Assembly (NCBI GenBank): GCA_947044365.1
Contig: OX345639.1
Span: 3,151,001 to 3,215,000 of the forward strand
Length of the DNA stretch: 64,000 nt
DNA from: Petrosia ficiformis
Lineage: Eukaryota; Porifera; Demospongiae; Haplosclerida; Petrosiidae
Direction: 5' to 3'
The position numbers were made by a program, and so were the translations under genes. Positions 57,406 to 64,000 of the stretch are shown piece after piece. Position 1 is the stretch's first letter. The number at the start of each line of letters is the position of its first letter. The notes under the pieces are model-generated. The model was given only the letters and a program-made list of their open reading frames with translations. It did no database searches and had not been told where the DNA came from.

Positions 57406-60400
57406 TTATATATACCTGTTCCATAACATTGGGCTTGAAAAATCGCTTTGATCCTGACTTAGTTGACTCCCTTGACTTCCTAATCCAACATCTGTAAAAT
57501 CCATGGATCGTCTTTTAAAAATTCTCCGTCTTTGTTTTGTTGGAGTTTCTAACTTCTTGCTAGGTAAAGTCATAAATTTTGATGGAAGGATTGGTTGTGT
57601 TAAAGGAAATACTGTTGATGGTGAAGGTACTAAATATCCATGATCATTGAATTCATCGTTTTGCATATGTGCATGTGTATGTCTACGAAATGGTGTTCTC
57701 TTCTGCTTTTCCAAATCATATCGTAGAAGCTCAGCTTTAAATCTCATCTCCTTGTCCTGAAATACGATACTGTTATTAATGATACCAATTAAAATTAAAC
57801 AAACTAATGAATATCATTATAACATATGCACTATCATGTCATATTGGGCCGTACAGAGTGGATTACATTGTACATGCAATGTTATTGATATTAGTAGGTG
57901 TAGCGGTTGTAAACTTCCAGTCCAACCTCATACAATTATTCCCTTGAGTGTACACTCCTACACTGCTCAAGTTAATTGTAATGTTTGACTTGAGTTAATT
58001 AAAATGCTTTTATGTTAGAGCTAATTAGTTGACTTTTATGAGTTTACACAGCTACATTTTATTACTATGAATAAATACATACAAAATATTAAATGCATAA
58101 TAATTATATAGTACAATTGTGTCTGAGTTTTCGTAATAGAAAACACTGCTAGCACTGCTAGCACTGCTTAGGATTATCAGCGGTCCTATTATTCACATGA
58201 TCGTACCTTTATTGCAATTCTTCCTTTATTACCAAGAGAGCCTGTTGCTCTCTCCTTTAACTTCTGGACCCAATCCCGTTTCAAAAGTTGAGATGAAACT
58301 TTGAACATTCGGGAAACAGACTACAGAGAAGGAAACAGTAACGTTGATATGGTTTTATAATCTTTTTTTGCTTACTCTATCTTCTGTCAAAATTTGAAAT
58401 TCATCTATGAAACGCAGATAGCAATATAGGTGAGGTAATTTATGACTACTGTGTCAACATACCACTAGCACAGTCAATCTCTGGGAGACTCATTGAGTCC
58501 AGCGGTATAGGATCTTCCAAGGCGACAAATACCATTTTTGTACTTCTCTTCGTTATCAGGAGAATATCATTGAATAGGAGTAGCCATACTTTCTTTTTCT
58601 TTTTCTTTTCAACCAGTTGTGCCTCACCTTCATGTAGTAACATCCTTCCAGGAACAACCACTTCAAAGGGCTATATGTAGACATACACATTATCAAAGTT
58701 TGCAAATAAACAACAAAGGAGCAGTCTCAAAATATACACCTTATCTACCAATGTACCTGGACTCCATTGGCAAAGTTTATCGCTTTATTAAGATTCTCCA
58801 TTATATCAGTCTCACTTTTCCAGTTTTGTTTTAAGTCTGTGCAGCTTGGAGGTAGTAATCTCATCAATGCTAAACATGTACATAGTTGTTGTGTATAACA
58901 TCATAATAATAATTATTATGAAACTAACTTACAGTTAATGACATCTGTGAAATATTCATGGTCCTTGTGATTAAGTGGGGTCACGTAACTAATGGCAACT
59001 AATAGTCGACTCATCTTTGGAAGATACTGTAGAAGCATAAGGCATTTTACACAGCTATAAAATTAGCTTGGACGTACCTCTGTTCCTGCCTCCACGAATG
59101 AGTACATAGCTGGAGGATTCTTGATTAGTTTTTTGAATTCAGAGTCAGTAAAACATACAGCAATCTCTTTTCTTGAGCTATCAGAATTTCTTAAATAAGC
59201 ACTGTACACTTGCATTAAAAGCTTTAGCTATACAAGATATAAAGAGGCATCTGTCATTTCAACTACATAACTCTATTATTATAAGTAGTTACCTTGTTAC
59301 TATAAATGTCTACAAATCTGTCAATATAGTAAGACACACATGCTGGTGAACTATATGGCCGTGATCGAGACTTTAACTGACTGCAGAAATGATTTGACAG
59401 TTCATACATCTGCAAAAATGTAATACATGTGATTAATATTCACTTGAGTATAATTATTATAATTAATTATCATAACAACTCACTCTCTCCAAACTCATGA
59501 ATATTGTTCTATGGCTGTTTTCCGATATGACACCTGATAAAGGTGTTAAGTACACATCAATGCCTTTTCGAAGCTCATTACAAAACTCCATTTCACACTT
59601 CATGAGACTGTTAAGCGATTTCTGTCTCTTTTGCTCAAGACGACTTAAACTCTGTAGGATATACATTTAATTGTTTGTCAGTCATATATGAACCAATTAC
59701 ATACCTCCCATTCTATAGCATATCTCTCCTCTTCCACTAAATGATCATTACTAAGAGAGTGGTCAATAATAGGAGATGTTGGTGAAATGCGTTGCTGAGC
59801 TGTGTCTATTGGAGGACTTTTCTCTCTTAAACGAAGTCCAAATAGAGAGTTAGGTGATGTTGGTGCATCTTCTTGCTGCAAATGGTTAAGAGATTTTGAG
59901 CTATGACTTGTACTGTAAGCTGAATCTTCACCAGATCCAACTGAACTAGTAGACAATTTGCTACTGTACAATGCTCGAGGTTGATACGATGAATGTCCTT
60001 GAGTGGAGCTGCCGCCATAAATTTTCGATGATGCAACTGAGTGTAATGCTAAACTGTACAACATTTTGTCATCAGTTGGAGAACCCAGGGAATTTGCCGA
60101 GAATTTTCTTCCAGTATCTCCACTTCGTTTAGTGGGAGATAATGATCTATCTAGTCTCCCAGGTTGTGAACTTGATAAGCGCCCAATAGATGAAACTGAA
60201 TGAATCTCTAGGCTTTTCTGAGAATTTCCTGAGTTTGATTTTGAGTTCTCAGTTCTTAGTTCTATTGACACATCGTGGTTGGTTTCTTCTGGAACTTCTG
60301 GAAGTCTTTCTCTTGATACTGTGACTCTATCTCTACTTGAAGACATATTTCTCAACCAAGTTGGGTCTTCGATTTGGTAGTGAGTCATATCTACAGGTTG

Positions 60401-63400
60401 TGTCAATCCTCCACTAGTGAATCTTCTTGTTTCATTTATTGGTTGTACTGGTTTTAAAGACTGAGATGATGAAAAGAATTTTGAATTTAGCTTTTGGGGG
60501 GAAGTATTTCCGAATGATATGTCATTGTACGAATGAGAATGAAAAGGTTGAGAAGCTGATGAAGTGAGATCAGAAAAAGTATTATTTTGTCTTTGAAGAA
60601 TCATATGTAATGTATCTCTTTGTTTTCTACAAATCAAGTAATTAAAATTATTCACTAAATGTATATTTTTATTGGGTATCTCACTTTATCATGTTTGCAA
60701 CCAGTTCTCCATTCGCTCGAGTAACATCTGTTCCCTCTACCTCCAGAATAAGATCTCCAACAGAAATGTCTGATTGGTGAGCTGCTTGGCCTGGTAAGTT
60801 GGAGAATGAAATGTAATGAATGAAAACCAAGCCCTTACCTTCAGTTACTTCACTAATATATACAGGTGTGCCTACACTCACTTTAAACCCATACCCTGGA
60901 CCTCGAACTAGAGTTACCTATATAATTTTTAAACTTATACTAATGTCAAAACAATCAAGTAACTGCTTACAGCAAAGTTTTTAGAGATTGGACTGAGTGG
61001 TAGACTAGTACAAGAACTGGTTCGATGTACAGAAGAAGGAACGGGAACATTTTCCTCTCTTCCTTTACGTTCATCCAATAACTGGTACCATCCATGTGCT
61101 CCCTACGTGAATGAATGAATAAATATATAAGTCATCATGAATCCACAAAGGAATGTTATGGACTTACTTTTGGCCCAAATAGATCATAAACACAAAACGT
61201 CATACAACCAATCATTTCGTTCCTTTTTAATAGAGGCAAGTTGATATAAAATAAAACAAAACTCTTACGTATTATACCTTGTGGATCTTTCCCTGTTCCA
61301 TACAGATATAAAAAGCTGTTGCTTACTATAATCAGCTTCATCATTCAGTAGACTGTGGGAAGATGGACATTTGACATGTATTATGCATAAAACATGATTT
61401 ATTGTTTATTGTTCACTAATTATATAAGTACAATAAACATTCTGGAGGAGGGAATTAAATTACATATCACATTTATGATCAGCACTTCTTACAAATTAAA
61501 CTTTTCATTGAAAACTGGATCTTTGGCTTTTATTCTCTTTGTTTTCTCTTTGGTTTCTTTCAGTGGATCAGGAAGCATATACAACTATAAAATAAATAAA
61601 TTAACATTATTTTGATATTTCTGTGAAACCATGTTTATTACTATAATAGTTTGTGCATCATTAAACACACCTTTACGTATGTGTCTGTAGGTGCGCCTTC
61701 TTTTCTTTGCAGTCCTCTAGCTTCGTGTACTGTGTGGGAAGGAAGCTTAAGTATGCAGATTGCAACAATACTATATTGTAAATGTACTACACCATGACTG
61801 TATAATGTACTACAGTATGGCTGTATAATGTACTACAGTATGGCTGTATAAGGTACTGCAGTATGGCTATATAATGTACTGCACCATGACTGTATAATGT
61901 ACTACAGTATGGCTGTATAATGTACTACAGTATGGCTGTATAATGTACTGCAGTATGGCTGTATAATGTACTGCAGTATGGCTATATAATGTACTGCACC
62001 ATGACTGTATAATGTACTACAGTATGGCTGTATAATGTACTACAGTATGGCTGTATAATGTACTACAGTATGGCTGTATAAGGTACTGCAGTATGGCTAT
62101 ATAATGTACTACACCATGACTGTATAATGTACTACAGTATGGCTGTATAATGTACTACAGTATGGCTGTATAATGTACTACAGTATGGCTGTATAAGGTA
62201 CTGCAGTATGGCTATATAATGTACTGCACCATGACTGTATAATGTACTACAGTATGGCTGTATAATGTACTACAGTATGGCTGTATAAGGTACTGCAGTA
62301 TGGCTATATAATGTACTGCACCATGACTGTATAATGTACTACAGTATGGCTGTATAATGTACTACAGTATGGCTGTATAATGTACTGCAGTATGGCTGTA
62401 TAATGTACTACACCATAACTGCATAAGGTACTGCATTATGGCTATATAATGTACTGCAGTATGGCTGTATAATGTACTACACCATGACTACATAAATTAA
62501 TGCAGTATGGCTGTATACAGTAGTGCAGTATGACTGTACAATGTACTACAGCACAAATGTATAATGCACTGCAGTATGGCTGTACAATGTACTACAGCAC
62601 AACTGTATGCAGTATGGCTGTATAATGTACTACACCATGACTGTATAAGGTACTACAGTATGGCTATATAATGTACTACACCATAACTGTATAATGTACT
62701 ACAGTATGGCTATATAATGTACTACACCATGACTGTATAAGGTACTGCAGTATGGCTATACTGTTTAATGAAAACAATTTCATTACGGCGAATGAGAAAA
62801 TACTTCCCCCATACATACCATGCAAGATTCACTTATTTGCTTTATCAGTTACTAACAGGCTGTAGCTAGATAGGATATTACTCAACCATAGCATCAATGA
62901 ATTCCCAATAGCCTTTTGCTTGTCCTGCTAACTAAATTAATGATTGCTGTGTGCTCTGGAAGCTTAAGCAAAGTTATCATTACACCAGTATATTGTTGAA
63001 TAAACTGGCATTTTTATGATTGTAGGAGTATTACTCCTGCTGCATTCCATGCAGTATGTTGATCAAATGAGCCTATAGTGTATTGTTTAGACTACACAGT
63101 ACTTCAGTTCAGTAAAACAATTCACTTCTGTGTGTGTGGGATATAGCTGTTTATCAAAACAATACAGTACTTAAATTGGGTCGAACTCTATGAGTATACT
63201 TACCATAATGCTGTTTTAGAACGGTTATGAATGAATTTAATTGAATCCATATTGACCACAAAAATAAAAGGATAATAATTACACATCAACAATGCAACTA
63301 AAACTAAAACATTTTATGATAATTATAATACACAGCAATTTGAACTCTGTGTGTATGAAACATTTAGATGCGTTTTTCATATACACAAGTACTCAAAGCT

Positions 63401-63497
63401 GCTTTAATTGAAGTATTCATAAATCGACTGTATATATTATACTTACTTGTAACAGTCAGTGCACCTGAATCCTCCCAAATCGACAACTTCAGATGAC
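57406..63497 (-). CDS. C2-PDZ-DH-PH Rho guanine nucleotide exchange factor, 5' end unresolved
   Basis: Multidomain RhoGEF. C2 domain in small exons with phase-checked joins: 63447-63497 (HLKLSIWEDSGALTVT), 61671-61729 (IHEARGLQRKEGAPTDTYVK), 61493-61584 (LYMLPDPLKETKEKTKRIKA, DPVFNEKFN), then about 61280-61355 (KQQLFISVWNRERSTRYNT) and 61173-61233 (NEMIGCMTFCVYDLFGPK), followed by GAHGWYQLLDERKGREE. The PDZ domain is at about 60680-60920 (GPGYGFKVSVG, HQSDISVGDLILEVEGTDVT), with a 50-nt intron inside. A Ser-rich linker spans 59700-60628. The DH domain is at 58670-59666 (LNSLMKCEMEFCNELRKGI, KMSRLLVAISYVTPLNHKDH). The PH domain is at 58200-58660 (WLLLFNDILLITKRS, FQILTEDR, DWVQKLKERATG). A basic C-terminus ends WNRYI. 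The first coding exon lies upstream and was not found. The C2-PDZ order recalls RGS3. Confidence 0.88.
61783..62765. repeat. 23-bp minisatellite with higher-order structure, RhoGEF intron
   Basis: About 42 copies of a 23-bp unit (CTGTATAATGTACTACAGTATGG). A CACCATGACTG variant unit recurs near 61790, 61882, 61997, 62112, 62227 and 62319, that is, at 92, 115, 115, 115 and 92 bp, which are four or five units. Confidence 0.95.
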
Positions 63498-63896
63498 CTG
63501 TGGAAATACTAGTGCTTATACAAAGGCTTCGAGCTTGTTTTTGTATATAACTTGCCTAACTGATTTTTGCTGTTTCTTCTTGCTTTCTTCCTGCTGTACA
63601 TCGACATAGTTAATGAAATCTACCTCTATTTCTAGCGTGGGGGTTTCAAAAGCTTGTTATGATCCAGCCAACACGCCCCCTCCCTTTTTGCACAATTTAT
63701 AAAGCAGCCCCACCTCTGCAAATTTATCCGCCTCTTCGGGAACACGTGTAGACTACTAGCCCAACTAGGAAGAAGGAGGAGAATTTAAAGTGCTTCTGCG
63801 GGTTTTACATTTTTGTGTTGGTGGGTGGTGTTACGAACAGAACACTTTATAGTATCTTACGACAGTGATTTATGTTTATATTATTGGTCTTGCAGA
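63498..63896. promoter_or_regulatory. Probable 5' region shared by the RhoGEF and the next gene
   Basis: Unlike most of the window this stretch has CpGs and GC-rich motifs (AACACGCCCCCTCCC, GGAACACGTG). The first RhoGEF exon may lie here (a Lys/Gln-rich minus-strand reading near 63550-63640), but no ATG could be joined in the C2 frame. Confidence 0.4.
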
Positions 63897-63956
63897 ATGG
63901 CTAGCGTCGTGAAAAAGGGAAATCTTGATGTAAAACAGAAAGGCAAACTTGGATCT
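63897..63956 (+). CDS. First coding exon of a gene running off the right edge
   Basis: The ATG at 63897 opens MASVVKKGNLDVKQKGKLGS, followed by a GTAAGC donor at 63957. An AG acceptor (TCTTGCAG) directly precedes the ATG, suggesting a 5' UTR intron or a trans-spliced leader site. A basic K-x-G-x-L-x-V start is typical of the first strand of a PH domain, but one exon is too little to name the gene. Confidence 0.5.
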
Positions 63957-64000
63957 GTAAGCATTTATATTTATTACCTTACCTTTGCTGCATATAAGTA

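Noticed and set aside
56520..57406. Joining the RhoGEF and RGS frames into one C2-PDZ-DH-PH-RGS gene
   Set aside because: An in-frame TGA precedes the RGS start Met, and the AG acceptors tried upstream of it lead to stops; kept as two genes pending transcripts.
61156..61344. Met at 61344 (MMKLIIVSNSFLYLYG) as the RhoGEF start
   Set aside because: The alternative frame gives a proper C2 segment (KQQLFISVWNRERSTRYNT) that joins exons on both sides in phase through a 46-nt intron.

Overview
This is an animal nuclear genome window, AT-rich, with multi-exon genes of metazoan type (TUBGCP5, GAPVD1, CCNB1IP1, NOM1, R3HDM4, mitochondrial MRPS2 and DARS2) and a complete U6 snRNA. Most introns are very short (about 45 to 150 bp) and flanking genes are tens to hundreds of bases apart. 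Longer introns are filled with microsatellites, minisatellites and foldback elements. This compact style with moderately diverged proteins suggests an early-branching invertebrate, most likely a demosponge. That is an inference from gene style, not from a marker. Gene identities come from recognising protein families by eye; exon joins were checked by hand for GT/AG and reading phase where coordinates are given.

Layout. 56-5605 (+): 3' part of a large helical-repeat protein I do not recognise, ending in a Cys/His cluster. 5760-11591 (+): DARS2, mitochondrial aspartyl-tRNA synthetase. 11679-14324 (-): CCNB1IP1/HEI10, converging on DARS2. 14623-14725 (+): U6 snRNA with a TATA box and three upstream PSE-like modules shared with the CCNB1IP1 promoter side. 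16317-30342 (-): NOM1, whose last two exons are cut off from the rest by an intron of about 8 kb. That intron holds a decayed Crypton tyrosine-recombinase transposon, a decayed DUF6729/KDZ-like transposase gene and a truncated U6 copy lacking its TATA box. 30489-31523 (+): R3HDM4. 31561-32294 (-): MRPS2. 32341-46355 (+): TUBGCP5, divergent from MRPS2 with 46 bp between start codons. 46526-55178 (+): GAPVD1. 55461-56520 (-): a short RGS-domain gene. 57406-63497 (-, 5' end not found): a C2-PDZ-DH-PH RhoGEF. 63897 on (+): first coding exon of a further gene.

The genes are housekeeping or signalling loci with separate jobs (mitochondrial translation, ribosome biogenesis, splicing, microtubule nucleation, endosomal Rab/Ras control, Rho and G-protein signalling, meiotic crossover). 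They are linked by shared promoters rather than by a common pathway, except perhaps the RGS / C2-PDZ-RhoGEF pair. Repeats are a second theme: at least two foldback element families recur in introns of DARS2, TUBGCP5 and GAPVD1. One family's end has been amplified into a 64-bp minisatellite, and one NOM1 intron looks as if it arose by tandem duplication of exon sequence.
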